Positions 53,075 to 61,472 of a stretch of 64,000 nt of DNA are shown one piece after another (position 1 is the stretch's first letter; every line of letters begins with the position of its first letter). The notes beneath the pieces are model-generated. The model ran no database searches, had not been told where the DNA came from, and was given only the letters and a program-made list of their open reading frames with translations. A program made the translations under genes and the position numbers. This stretch comes from Clavibacter michiganensis (GTDB taxonomy: Bacteria; Actinomycetota; Actinomycetes; Actinomycetales; Microbacteriaceae): NCBI GenBank assembly GCA_002150995.1, contig MDHJ01000001.1, positions 1,426,001-1,490,000 on the forward strand, given 5' to 3'.

Positions 53075-54070
53075 GCGGCGTCGGAGCGCGACGGCCCCGG
53101 CGACGACGCCGGAGAGCGCGGCCCCCGCGCCGATGGCGACGGCCTTGGCGCGGTTGCGGACGAGCCAGACCTGAGGGCTCATGGTGCGGGCCCGGTCGCT
53201 GAAGATGCCGCGCGCGCCCTGGTCGCCGGGGATGGGGGAGTAGAGGTTCGTCGGCAGCATGGGCTGCGTCTTGTCCTCGGCCTGCTGGCCCGTGTAGCCG
53301 GTCTTCGCGAGGTACCCGTCGAGCCAGTTCGCGACGAAGCGGTTGCCCAGCACCGTCATGACGGTCGGCTCGCCTACCCAGTTGCGGCGCTTGGGCTTCT
53401 CGGCGACCGCTGCGATGGCCTGCGCGCCCACCTCCGGCTCGAAGATCGGAGGCACCGGCTGCGGGTGGTGCGGGAGCTGCGACTTGACCCAGTTGAACTG
53501 GATGGTGTTGAGCGCGGGCATGTCGACGGTGGAGATCCGGACGGCGCTGCGGTTGTGGATGAGCTCCGTCGTGACGGACTCGGTGAAGCCCTGAACAGCG
53601 TGCTTGGCGGCGCAGTACGCGGCCTGGAGCGGGATCCCGCGGTGGGCGAGCGCCGAGCCGACCTGGATCACGTGACCGCGGTCGCGCGGGACCATGCGGG
53701 ACAGTGCGGCGCGCGTGCCGTTGACGAAGCCGAAGTAGTTGACCGCCGTGGCCCGTTCGAAGTCGGCGGGGTCCGTGCTGAGGAACTCGCCGAAGACGCC
53801 GACCATGGCGTCGTTGACCCAGAGGTCGATGGGGCCGAGCTCGTCCTCGACCCGGTCGGCGGCGGCCTCGACGGCCAGGCGGTCGGCGACGTCGGTCGAG
53901 ATGCCGAGCCCGCGGCGTCCGCGGGCCTCGATGTCGGCCAGGGCGCCCGCGAGGCCGTCCTCGCCGCGGGCGAGCACGGCGACGTCCCAGCCGCGGTCCG
54001 CGAGCTCGCGGACGGTCGCGCGGCCGAGCCCGGCCGATCCTCCGGTGACGACGGCGATGCCTCGGGTCAT
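53072..54070 (-). CDS. Short-chain dehydrogenase/reductase with C-terminal anchor
   Basis: 332 residues. Classical SDR: VVTGGSAGLGRATVREL cofactor loop, NDAMVGVFGEF strand, active site Ser in IQVGSALAHRGIP, and YCAAKHAVQGFTESV (YxxxK). It is longer than the ~250 norm; the last ~60 residues end with a probable membrane segment AVAIGAGAALSGVVAGAVAL and an Arg tail. This fits a membrane-linked oxidoreductase acting on a hydrophobic alcohol or ketone. The ATG at 54070 has a GAGGAG ribosome binding site four bases away. A frame upstream to 54256 is open but has no SDR text. Confidence 0.87.
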   Translation of the reverse strand: MTRGIAVVTGGSAGLGRATVRELADRGWDVAVLARGEDGLAGALADIEARGRRGLGISTDVADRLAVEAAADRVEDELGPIDLWVNDAMVGVFGEFLSTDPADFERATAVNYFGFVNGTRAALSRMVPRDRGHVIQVGSALAHRGIPLQAAYCAAKHAVQGFTESVTTELIHNRSAVRISTVDMPALNTIQFNWVKSQLPHHPQPVPPIFEPEVGAQAIAAVAEKPKRRNWVGEPTVMTVLGNRFVANWLDGYLAKTGYTGQQAEDKTQPMLPTNLYSPIPGDQGARGIFSDRARTMSPQVWLVRNRAKAVAIGAGAALSGVVAGAVALRRR

Positions 54071-54167
54071 GGTGCTCCTCAGATCATTGGTGCACGAACG
54101 GTGCGTTCCCACCGTAGGGCCGCGGCCCGGTCCGGCCCGCACCGGGGAGCGTCCTGCCAGGCGGCGG

Positions 54168-55856
54168 TCAGCCTTCGCGCTGCAGGTCGTCGCGCACCTG
54201 GCGGCGGAGCACCTTCCCGATGAGCGACGTGGGGAGCGCGTCGACCTGCACGACACGGCGGGGGACCTTGTAGGCGGTCAGGTGCGCGCGGCAGTGGGCG
54301 CGGATCGCGGCCTCGTCGAGGGTCGCGCCCGGCTCGAGCACCACGGCGGCGGTCACGTCCTCGCCGCCGTCGGACGACGGGAGTCCGACGACCGCGGCGC
54401 CCTGCACGCCCGGGGCGCCGCGCACGACGTCCTCGACCTCGCTGGGCGAGACGTTGAAGCCGCCCGTGATGATGAGCTCCTTCATCCGGTCGACGATGGT
54501 CGTGAAGCCGTCCGCGTCGACGCGCACGATGTCGCCCGTGCGGAACCAGCCGCCCTCCAGGAGCGCCGCGCGCGTCTCGTCCGGTCGACGCCAGTAGCCC
54601 TGGAAGACCTGGGGCCCGCGGATGAGCAGCTCGCCCTCCTCGCCGGGTGCCCGGTCCACGGTCGGGTCCTCGGGATCGACGACGCGCACCTCGGTGCTCG
54701 GGAACGGCACGCCCACGGTCCCGGGCCGCCGCGACGGGCCGATCGGGTTGCCGAGCGCGACCGGCGAGGTCTCGGTGAGGCCGTAGCCCTCCACGAGGTA
54801 CCCGCCCGTCAGGCCCTCCCAGAGCTCGACGGTGGAGACGGGCAGGTTCATCGCGCCGGAGATGGCGAAGCGGACGCCTGACAGGTCGACGCGCTTCGCC
54901 TGCGCGCCCCGGGCCAGCCGCTCGTAGATGGGCGGGACGGCGGGAAGGAACGTCGGCGGGTGCTTCCGGGCGGCGGCGAGGACGAGGTCCACGTCGAACT
55001 TGGGGAACAGCACGAGGCGGGCGCCGATGCTCATGGCGAAGGTGAGGCAGAGCGTGAGGCCGTAGGCGTGGAACATCGGCAGCACGCCGTAGACGGTCTC
55101 GCCGCCATCCGCGAGGCCGGGGACCCAGGCACGGCCCTGCATGGCGTTCGCGTGCAGGTTGCGGTGGGTGAGGACCGCGCCCTTGGGGCTCGCGGTCGTA
55201 CCGCTCGTGTACTGCAGGATCGCGACGTCGTCGAGCTCCGGACGGGGCCTCGACGCGGCGATGCGGCGGTGGCCGACGAGCTCCTCCCAGGTGGTCGTGC
55301 CGGAGACGGGCGTCGTGATCGCGGCGCGGGCGCGGCGCGCGGCCGGCACGGGGAGGCGGAGCTTCAGGCGGGTCGCGAGCGGCATCGCGGCCGGCAGGTC
55401 CACCGAGACGATCGTGTCGACCGGCACGTCCCGCGGCATGTCCTGGATCGTCCCGACGACCGTGTTCCACGCGATGACGACGCGGGCGCCATGGTCCTCG
55501 AACTGGTGGCGGAGCTCCCGCGGGGTGTACAGCGGGTTGTGCTCGACGACGATCGCGCCGAGCCGGAGCACCGCGTAGAACGCGACGATGTGCTGCGGGC
55601 AGTTCGGCAGCACGAGCGCCACGCGGTCGCCCTTGCGCACCCCGAGCCGGCGGAGCCCCTCGGCCGCGCGGCTGATCTGGTCGCCCATCTCGCGGTACGT
55701 GGTCTCGCGTCCGAAGAACTCGAGCGCGACGGCCTTCGCGTGCCGCTGGATGGACCGCTCGACCATGTCGACGAGGGACCCGATCACCGGCGGGATGTCC
55801 GCCGACACCCCGTCCGCGTAGCTGCGTACCCAGGGCCGGTCGGCGTCGATGCTCAT
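54168..55856 (-). CDS. Long-chain acyl-CoA ligase, paralogue 2
   Basis: 562 residues, same length as the paralogue at 49359-51047. ANL motifs: LQYTSGTTASPKGAVLTH, GYGLTETSPV, GGWFRTGDIVRVDADGF, MKELIITGGFNVSPSEVED and the terminal LPTSLIGKVLRRQVRDD with the catalytic Lys. The longest differences lie in the substrate-facing middle (for example RGAQAKRVDLSGVRFAISGAM against REAAAADGVSLAGISISISGAM). It is probably a duplicate with a changed acid preference; this is inference. The ATG at 55856 is six bases from TATGGT. Confidence 0.9.
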   Translation of the reverse strand: MSIDADRPWVRSYADGVSADIPPVIGSLVDMVERSIQRHAKAVALEFFGRETTYREMGDQISRAAEGLRRLGVRKGDRVALVLPNCPQHIVAFYAVLRLGAIVVEHNPLYTPRELRHQFEDHGARVVIAWNTVVGTIQDMPRDVPVDTIVSVDLPAAMPLATRLKLRLPVPAARRARAAITTPVSGTTTWEELVGHRRIAASRPRPELDDVAILQYTSGTTASPKGAVLTHRNLHANAMQGRAWVPGLADGGETVYGVLPMFHAYGLTLCLTFAMSIGARLVLFPKFDVDLVLAAARKHPPTFLPAVPPIYERLARGAQAKRVDLSGVRFAISGAMNLPVSTVELWEGLTGGYLVEGYGLTETSPVALGNPIGPSRRPGTVGVPFPSTEVRVVDPEDPTVDRAPGEEGELLIRGPQVFQGYWRRPDETRAALLEGGWFRTGDIVRVDADGFTTIVDRMKELIITGGFNVSPSEVEDVVRGAPGVQGAAVVGLPSSDGGEDVTAAVVLEPGATLDEAAIRAHCRAHLTAYKVPRRVVQVDALPTSLIGKVLRRQVRDDLQREG

Positions 55857-55862
55857 GTCCCC

Positions 55863-55868
55863 ACCATA
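55863..55868 (-). promoter_or_regulatory. -10 element, leaderless ligase-2 promoter
   Basis: TATGGT on the minus strand, six bases before the ATG at 55856. Confidence 0.5.
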
Positions 55869-55920
55869 GGGAATGCGCCCGGGCGGAACCCGGGCGCATC
55901 GGCCGTGCATCGGTCGCGGG

Positions 55921-56849
55921 CTAGGCCGGGTAGACGACCCCGGTCAGCTGCTCGGACGCGTCCCAGAGGCGGCGCGCGAGCTCCACGTCCTTCGACCAGG
56001 GGCTGGACGCGGCCAGGTGCGGCATCCCGCTCATGCCGCCGGCGCCCGAGGGTCCGTAGTAGTCGCCCGGGTGGACGCCCAGGCCCGTCGCCGCCTGGAT
56101 CTGCGGGAGGGCGCCCACGCGGACGTCCTGGCCCTGCGCGGCCGGGCCGAAGCGGGCGGCCAGATCGCTCATGGCGCCCTTCGGGCCGGATCCCGGTCCG
56201 TTCTTCGCGAGGTTCGTGGAGGTGACGCCGGGGTGCGCGGCCGCGGCCGTGATGCCCCACCCGCGCTCGTCGGACAGCGCCTGGAGGCGGCGCATGAACA
56301 GCAGGTTCGCGAGCTTGGCCTGGCCGTACGCGGCCCACGGGCTGTAGCGGCGCTCCGACTGGAGGTCGCCGAACGCGATGCGGCCCATCCAGTGCGCGAG
56401 GCTCGAGACGACGACGACGCGCGGCGCCTCCGCGGCACGGAGCGCGGGGAGCAGCAGCCCGGTGAGGGCGAAGTGCCCGAGGTGGTTCGTCCCGAGCTGG
56501 ATCTCGAAGCCGTCCGCCGTCTCGCGGCGGTCCGGCGGCGCCATGACGCCCGCGTTGTCGACCAGCACGTCGATCGGCCCGCGCTCCCGCTCCTGGTCGG
56601 CGAAGGCGCGGACGGAGGCGAGGTCGGCGAGGTCGAGCGAGCCGACCTCGACGTGGACGCCCGGGTGGCGGTCCCGGATGGTGCCCGCCGCCTCCTCGCC
56701 GCGCTCGGGGTCGCGGAGGTGAGGACGACGGACGCGCCCGCGGCGGCCAGCCGGCGGGCGGTCTCGAGGCCGAGGCCGCTGTTGCCGCCGGTGACGACGG
56801 CGCGCTTCCCGTCGAGCGGGCTGATGATGATGTCGGTGGGACGGGGCAC
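55921..56849 (-). CDS. Short-chain dehydrogenase, retinol-dehydrogenase-like (frameshifted)
   Basis: About 309 residues. VVTGGNSGLGLETARRLAAAG is the cofactor loop; after the break come VDVLVDNAGVM-type text (IDVLVDNAGVMAPP), GTNHLGHFALTGLLLP, VVVSSLAHWMG with the active-site Ser, and YGQAKLANLLFMRRL with Tyr and Lys. This is the RDH/WW-domain-oxidoreductase-like branch. The frame breaks at GG 56715-56716; one more base on the coding strand gives SVVLTSRDPERGEEAAGTI. The GTG at 56849 has GGAGGAG five bases upstream. Substrate unknown. Confidence 0.86.
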
Positions 56850-56876
56850 GCGGACTCCTCCTGGGGTGGGATCCCC

Positions 56877-56882
56877 ACGCTA
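56877..56882 (-). promoter_or_regulatory. -10 element of the second dehydrogenase gene
   Basis: TAGCGT on the minus strand, 27 bases before the GTG at 56849. The transcript would keep a short leader with the ribosome binding site. Confidence 0.4.
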
Positions 56883-57020
56883 GCCGCCGTGGCCGGGCGT
56901 CGCCCGTGCGGCCAGCGGCGGCGGAGCCCCTGCGCGGCACCGCCGCCGCGCGGCCGCCGCCGCGGGACCGCCGCCGCGCGCCGGGCGTCGGCGCGGGACG
57001 CCCGATGGGAGGATCGGGGC

Positions 57021-57397
57021 ATGTGGACGAGACGCGGCCGGGACGGATCCGACGACGAGGGCGACGCGACCGCCTCGCATGCGATCGGCGTGGGCGCCGT
57101 GGTGGTCATCGTCGACGGCGCGTCCGCGACGGGCGACCCGGGCCTCGACGGCGAGCCGGTCGGCCTGGTGGTCGCGACCGCCTCGGACGGCCTACGGAGC
57201 GTCAGCCCGGTTCCGACCGCCCGGGGACGGTCGTGGATCGTGGAGCTCGGCGCGGACGATGCGGACGGCGACGTCCCGGCACGCCGGGTGGTCGTCCCGC
57301 AGAGCGCCCTGCGCCTCCTGGACGAGATGGGCGACGCGGACGACACGGGCCCCGGCGCTCCGGGCGCCCGGCGGACGACCTCCCCCCGCGTCCGTGA
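57021..57397 (+). CDS. Small hypothetical protein, probable frameshift near its end
   Basis: About 125 residues. It begins MWTRRGRDGSDDEGDATASHA; the middle has strands VGAVVVIVDGAS and GEPVGLVVATASDGLRS, then a WIVELGADDAD segment and VVVPQSALRLLDEMGDADD. No family recognised. In the first frame the text turns into Arg-rich nonsense after GARRTTSP. One extra C in the six-C run 57382-57387 would end the protein at TGA 57395-57397, which overlaps the GTG of the peptidase gene in the same GTGA fashion as other pairs in the window. The repair is inferred, not proven. Confidence 0.55.
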
Positions 57398-58653
57398 GCT
57401 CGGCGGTGGACGCAGCCCGGCCCGGCGACGAGGACGAGCGCGCTCACGCGGGCGACGTCGATCCCGTCGACCTCGCCGTCGAGCTCATCCGCATCGACTC
57501 GACCAACCCCGACCTGGTGGCGGGAGGGGCGGGCGAGGCCGCCATGGCCGCTCACGCCGCCGCGTGGCTGCGCGCCCGCGGCTTCGTGGTGCGCGTGCTC
57601 GAGGGCACCCCGGGCCGACCCACCGTGCTCGCGACCGCGCCGGGGACGGGCGGCGGCCGGACGATCCTCCTCGACGGGCACCTCGACACCGTCCCGCCCG
57701 GCGACCCGGTGCGTGGCGGGACCGCGCCCGTGGTCGAGGACGGGCGGCTCCTCGGCCGCGGCGCCTTCGACATGAAGGCGGGGCTCGCCGCGATGATGGT
57801 CGCCGCCGACCGCGCCCGGCGGATCGGAACGCGCGGCGACGTCGTGCTCGCGCTCGTCGCCGACGAGGAGTTCGCCAGCATCGGCACGGAGGAGGCGCTC
57901 CGCGCGCTCGCCGCGGACGGCACGGTCGTCGACGGCGCCGTCATCTCCGAGCCCAGCCAGTCGGAGGCGATCGTCGCGCACCGCGGCTTCGGCTGGTACG
58001 AGGTCCGGCTGCGCGGACGTGCCGCCCACGGGTCGATGCCCGAGCAGGGCGTCGACGCGATCGCGCACGCCGGCCTCGTCCTGCGGGAGCTCGACGCGCT
58101 CGCTGGCCGCCTGGCGGACGGGCCGCGCCATCCGCTGCTCGGGACGGGCGCGGTGCGCGTCTCGCGGATCCACGGCGGCTCGGATGCGGCGACGGTCGCC
58201 GACGCGTGCGTCCTCACGGTCGAGCGGCGCTTCCTGCCCGGGCAGTCCACCGCCGAGGTCGAGGCCGAGCTGCGCGCCGCGCTCTCCGCCGTGGCCGCCC
58301 GCACGCCGGGGATGGCCGCCGAGCTCGTCGTGCTCGTGGCGCGCGCGGCGTTCGAGGCGGACATCGAGGGCCCCCTCGCCCGGGCGGTGCTCGACAGCGG
58401 CGCCCGCGTCACGGGCGCACCGATCCCGCACCGCGGCGAGCCGTTCTGGACCGACGCAGGGCTCGTGCAGGCGGCGGGGATCCCCTGCATCCTCCTCGGG
58501 GTCACGGGCGGCGGCGCGCACGCGGACGAGGAGTGGGCCGAGGTCGACTCCGTCCGGCGGCTCGCCGACGTGCTGGAGGGCGCGATCCTCGACTTCTGCG
58601 GAAGCGTCGGCGACGCCGAGGCCGAGGCCGCGCCCCCGGTTGCCGCCGGCTAG
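57394..58653 (+). CDS. M20 family metallopeptidase/deacylase
   Basis: 419 residues. ArgE/DapE/CPG2-type fold: LIRIDSTNPDLV at the N terminus, LLDGHLDTVPPGDP with the first zinc His and Asp, GRGAFDMKAGLAAMM with the bridging Asp, ADEEFASIGTE with the catalytic Glu pair, then the lid domain and VTGGGAHADEEWAEVD with the last His. Family members hydrolyse N-acyl amino acids or small peptides; the substrate is open. The GTG at 57394 overlaps the likely stop of the upstream small gene. The 3' end lies three bases from the convergent phosphoesterase gene. Confidence 0.88.
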   Translation: MSSAVDAARPGDEDERAHAGDVDPVDLAVELIRIDSTNPDLVAGGAGEAAMAAHAAAWLRARGFVVRVLEGTPGRPTVLATAPGTGGGRTILLDGHLDTVPPGDPVRGGTAPVVEDGRLLGRGAFDMKAGLAAMMVAADRARRIGTRGDVVLALVADEEFASIGTEEALRALAADGTVVDGAVISEPSQSEAIVAHRGFGWYEVRLRGRAAHGSMPEQGVDAIAHAGLVLRELDALAGRLADGPRHPLLGTGAVRVSRIHGGSDAATVADACVLTVERRFLPGQSTAEVEAELRAALSAVAARTPGMAAELVVLVARAAFEADIEGPLARAVLDSGARVTGAPIPHRGEPFWTDAGLVQAAGIPCILLGVTGGGAHADEEWAEVDSVRRLADVLEGAILDFCGSVGDAEAEAAPPVAAG

Positions 58654-58656
58654 TCG

Positions 58657-59163
58657 TCAGTCGCGGGTCGCGGACCGGTGCAGCTCGACGTCCAGCCGGC
58701 CGTCCGCCGCCGTCCCGGTCATCCAGGTGAAGTCGGGCTGGCGCCGACGGTCGGTGGGCGAGCCCGGGTTCAGCAGACGGAGCCCCGCGGGCGTCACGGT
58801 GTCCCACGGGATGTGGCTGTGGCCGAAGACGAGCACGTCGGTGTCGGGGAACGCCGCGTCCATGCGCAGCTCCCGTCCCGACGACGCCCCCGTCTCATGG
58901 GTCACCGCGATGCGGACGCCCTCGATGAGCACCCGAGCGATCTCCGGCAGCCGCGCCCGGAGGCCCTCGGGATCGTTGTTGCCCCAGCAGGCGACGAGGC
59001 GGGCCGACCGCGCCTCGAGCGCGTCGAGCGTCGCCTCGTCGACCCAGTCGCCCGCGTGCACGACCACGTCCGCGGCATCGATCGCCTGCCAGAGCGCCTG
59101 CGGCAGGTCCTTCGCGCGCTTCGGCAGATGGGTGTCGCTGATCAGCACGAGCGAGGTGGTCAC
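58657..59163 (-). CDS. Metallophosphoesterase (YfcE/MJ0936-like)
   Basis: 168 residues. Calcineurin-like motifs in order: LVLISDTHLPKRA, VVHAGDWVDEATLDALE, ACWGNNDPEGLRARL (GNxD), IAVTHETGASS and LVFGHSHIPWDT (GHSH). These hold the dinuclear metal centre. This small YfcE-type branch hydrolyses phosphodiesters in vitro; the physiological substrate is not known. The GTG at 59163 lies six bases from TAGCGT. Confidence 0.9.
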   Translation of the reverse strand: MTTSLVLISDTHLPKRAKDLPQALWQAIDAADVVVHAGDWVDEATLDALEARSARLVACWGNNDPEGLRARLPEIARVLIEGVRIAVTHETGASSGRELRMDAAFPDTDVLVFGHSHIPWDTVTPAGLRLLNPGSPTDRRRQPDFTWMTGTAADGRLDVELHRSATRD

Positions 59164-59169
59164 CCGCCC

Positions 59170-59175
59170 ACGCTA
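59170..59175 (-). promoter_or_regulatory. -10 element, leaderless phosphoesterase promoter
   Basis: TAGCGT on the minus strand, six bases before the GTG at 59163. Confidence 0.5.
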
Positions 59176-59295
59176 CCGACGGCCGGCCGCGTCGGCGGAT
59201 ACGGCGGATCCGTCGACGTCGCGCCCCCGCGCCCCGCATCCCGCGCGCCATGATGGACACGACCCGTCCGCCCACCGCCCCTCGAGGAGGCGCCC

Positions 59296-59910
59296 ATGAC
59301 CGGCATCACCCGCGGCTTCGTCGGCCGCCCGCGGAAGGGACCGGCCGACCGCCTCCCTCCCGGCCAGTACGACACGCACGGCGGCTGGCCCGTGCTCACG
59401 GCCGAGGCGGTGCCGAACCTGCCGGAGTCGCGGTGGTCCATCGCGGTCGACGGCCTCGTCGAGCGCCCGACTGCATGGGACTGGGACGAGGCGCACGCCC
59501 TGCCCCGCTCCGAGTACGCGGGCGACATCCACTGCGTGACCACGTGGAGCCGCCTCGACACGCGCTTCGCCGGCGTCAGCGTCGACACGCTGCTGGACGC
59601 GGCGGGCCCGCTCCCGGAGGCTCGCTTCGTCCTGGCGACCTCGCACTCCGGCTACACGACCAACCTGCCGCTGGAGGACGTCCGCGGCGGCCGGGCCTGG
59701 ATCGCGTGGGAGGCCGACGGCCGGCCGCTCAGCCCCGACCACGGCGGTCCGGCGCGGCTGCTCGTGCCCCACCTCTACTTCTGGAAGAGCGCCAAGTGGA
59801 TCGCCCGGCTCACGCTCCTCGACCGGGACCAGCAGGGGTTCTGGGAGCGCAACGGCTACCACGACCGGGGCGACCCGTGGCGCGAGCAGCGCTACCAGGG
59901 GGACCGCTGA
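59296..59910 (+). CDS. Sulfite-oxidase-fold molybdoenzyme (YuiH-like)
   Basis: 204 residues. The oxidoreductase molybdopterin-binding domain is visible: W-S-I-x-V-D-G-L-V at residues ~45-60, GDIHCVTTWSRLDTRFAGV with the cysteine that ligates Mo, and FVLATSHSGYTTNLPLEDV and VPHLYFWKSAKWIARL further on. There is no signal peptide and no twin-arginine motif, so the protein is probably cytoplasmic, unlike MsrP. It overlaps or nearly abuts a flavin reductase gene that probably supplies electrons. ATG 59296 has a strong GAGGAGG site. The substrate (sulfite, a sulfoxide or another oxyanion) cannot be read from the sequence. Confidence 0.85.
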   Translation: MTGITRGFVGRPRKGPADRLPPGQYDTHGGWPVLTAEAVPNLPESRWSIAVDGLVERPTAWDWDEAHALPRSEYAGDIHCVTTWSRLDTRFAGVSVDTLLDAAGPLPEARFVLATSHSGYTTNLPLEDVRGGRAWIAWEADGRPLSPDHGGPARLLVPHLYFWKSAKWIARLTLLDRDQQGFWERNGYHDRGDPWREQRYQGDR

Positions 59911-59936
59911 GCGCCGCCGCCACCGGGCCCGCCTCG

Positions 59937-60626
59937 GTGGGCGGCGAGTGGCGGACCGCGACCATCACCGGGATCGAGCACCCGACGCCGGCGACGGTTC
60001 TCCTCCGCTTCGACGTGCCCGACCGGATCCCGCACCTCCCCGGGCAGCACTGCGTCGTCCGCCTCCGCGCGGAGGACGGGTACACGGCGCAGCGCTCGTA
60101 CTCCCTCCTCTCCGCCCCGCACGAGCCGGGGGTGGAGCTGTTGATGGAGCGCTACGAGGACGGCGAGGTCAGCGGCTTCTTCGCCGACGTCGCCCGCGTC
60201 GGCGACGAGATCGAGATGCGCCTGCCGATCGGCGGGTTCCTCGTCTGGGACGGCGCGACCCCCGCGGTCGCCCTCGGCGGCGGCACGGGCGCCGTGCCGA
60301 TCGTGTCGATGATCAGGCACGCCCGGCACCTCGGCGTCCCCGGCCTCGTCCGCGCGGCCGTGTCGGCGCGCACCGCGGCGGACGTGCCCTGCCTCGACGA
60401 GCTCGAGGCCGCGGGCGCGCTCGTCGCGACCACGCGGGAGCGCCGCGGTGCGCGCGGATTCGGCCGGCTCCGGGCGGAGGAGGTCGCCGGACTCGCCGAG
60501 GGCGCCGACGTGGCCTTCGTCTGCGGGTCCACGGCCTTCGCCGGAGGAGCGACGCGGCTCCTCCTCGACGCGGGCGTCGGCCGCGACGCCATCCGCATCG
60601 AGCAGTTCGGCCCGTCGGGGGAGTGA
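59937..60626 (+). CDS. FAD-binding oxidoreductase (ferredoxin-NADP reductase fold)
   Basis: About 229 residues. FAD-binding barrel with TVLLRFDVPDRIPHLPGQH and QRSYSLLSAP (RxYS motif), then an NAD-binding domain with VALGGGTGAVPIVSMIRHA and VAFVCGSTAFAGGATRLLL. No iron-sulfur domain is attached. It follows the molybdoenzyme and is likely its NAD(P)H-dependent reductase. The start is unsure: the frame contains no ATG near the front; GTG 59937 is used here, while a CTG at 59907 would overlap the previous stop and add ten residues. Confidence 0.82.
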   Translation: MGGEWRTATITGIEHPTPATVLLRFDVPDRIPHLPGQHCVVRLRAEDGYTAQRSYSLLSAPHEPGVELLMERYEDGEVSGFFADVARVGDEIEMRLPIGGFLVWDGATPAVALGGGTGAVPIVSMIRHARHLGVPGLVRAAVSARTAADVPCLDELEAAGALVATTRERRGARGFGRLRAEEVAGLAEGADVAFVCGSTAFAGGATRLLLDAGVGRDAIRIEQFGPSGE

Positions 60627-60817
60627 CGCCCGCGCGCGTGCGTCCGCCGCGCGCACGGCCGTCGCGAGCACGTCCGTCGTGTGCGCGCCCGTCGCGCCCG
60701 GCATCGGGCCGGCCGGACGCGGACAGGCCGTCCGGTGGGGCCCCGGCCGTACCGCCGGCGGCCCGCGCGCGGCACACTGGTCACGACGGCGACGGAGCCG
60801 CGGGGAGCGGGTGGCGC

Positions 60818-61351
60818 GTGGAACGGACGGTCGTGCTGCTGCGCGGGATCAACGTCGGGCGGGCGAAGCAGGTGCCCATGGCCGACCTGACGGCGGCCTT
60901 GGAGGGCCTCGGATACCGGAGCGTCCGGACGCACCTGCGCAGCGGCAACGCGGTCGTCGACCACGATCGGCCGCCCGGCCGCGGGGCGGCGGTCGCGATC
61001 GAGGACGCCGTGCGTCTCGCCACCGGGGTCACGGCCGACGTGCACCTGGTCGCCGCCGACGACTTCCGGCGGATCGCGGCGAGCATCCCGTCCGCGTGGG
61101 TCGCGGACGATCCCTCCCGGCTCATCGTGTCGTTCCTCGACCGGCCGCAGCGGCCGATGCCGCCCGCGCCGCCCGAGGACGACATCGCCCCCGACCTCGT
61201 GTCGGTCGGGCCGGACGCCGTCTACTCGTGGCACCCCGACGGGGTGTCCCGGTCCCGCGTGCCCGCGTCCTTCTGGCGCGGGCTGGGCGTCTCGGTCACG
61301 GCACGCAACGCCCGCACGGTCGCCGCGCTGGTCGCGCTCCTCGATGCATGA
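60818..61351 (+). CDS. DUF1697 family protein
   Basis: 177 residues. It has the DUF1697 pattern: VVLLRGINVGRAKQVPMADL, GYRSVRTHLRSGNAVVDHD, a middle segment with FRRIAASIPSAWVADDPSRL and the ending ASFWRGLGVSVTARNARTV. The family is widespread and of unknown function. GTG 60818 is preceded by GGGGAG at looser than usual spacing. The 191-base gap before it (60627-60817) is GC-rich with nothing recognisable. Confidence 0.88.
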   Translation: MERTVVLLRGINVGRAKQVPMADLTAALEGLGYRSVRTHLRSGNAVVDHDRPPGRGAAVAIEDAVRLATGVTADVHLVAADDFRRIAASIPSAWVADDPSRLIVSFLDRPQRPMPPAPPEDDIAPDLVSVGPDAVYSWHPDGVSRSRVPASFWRGLGVSVTARNARTVAALVALLDA

Positions 61352-61459
61352 CGGGACGCGCGCGACCACGCCCCCGCACGGGGGTGGCGCCCAGAGACCC
61401 GTCATGGCCCCCGCGGGCATCGCGGGCGCGTGGGCCTCCTCACGGCCCGGACGGGGGGA

Positions 61460-61465
61460 TAGGTT
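61460..61465 (+). promoter_or_regulatory. -10 element, leaderless MpaB-family promoter
   Basis: TAGGTT followed by seven bases and GTG 61473. It decides the start, since the frame is open further upstream. Confidence 0.5.
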
Positions 61466-61472
61466 CGTGGAC

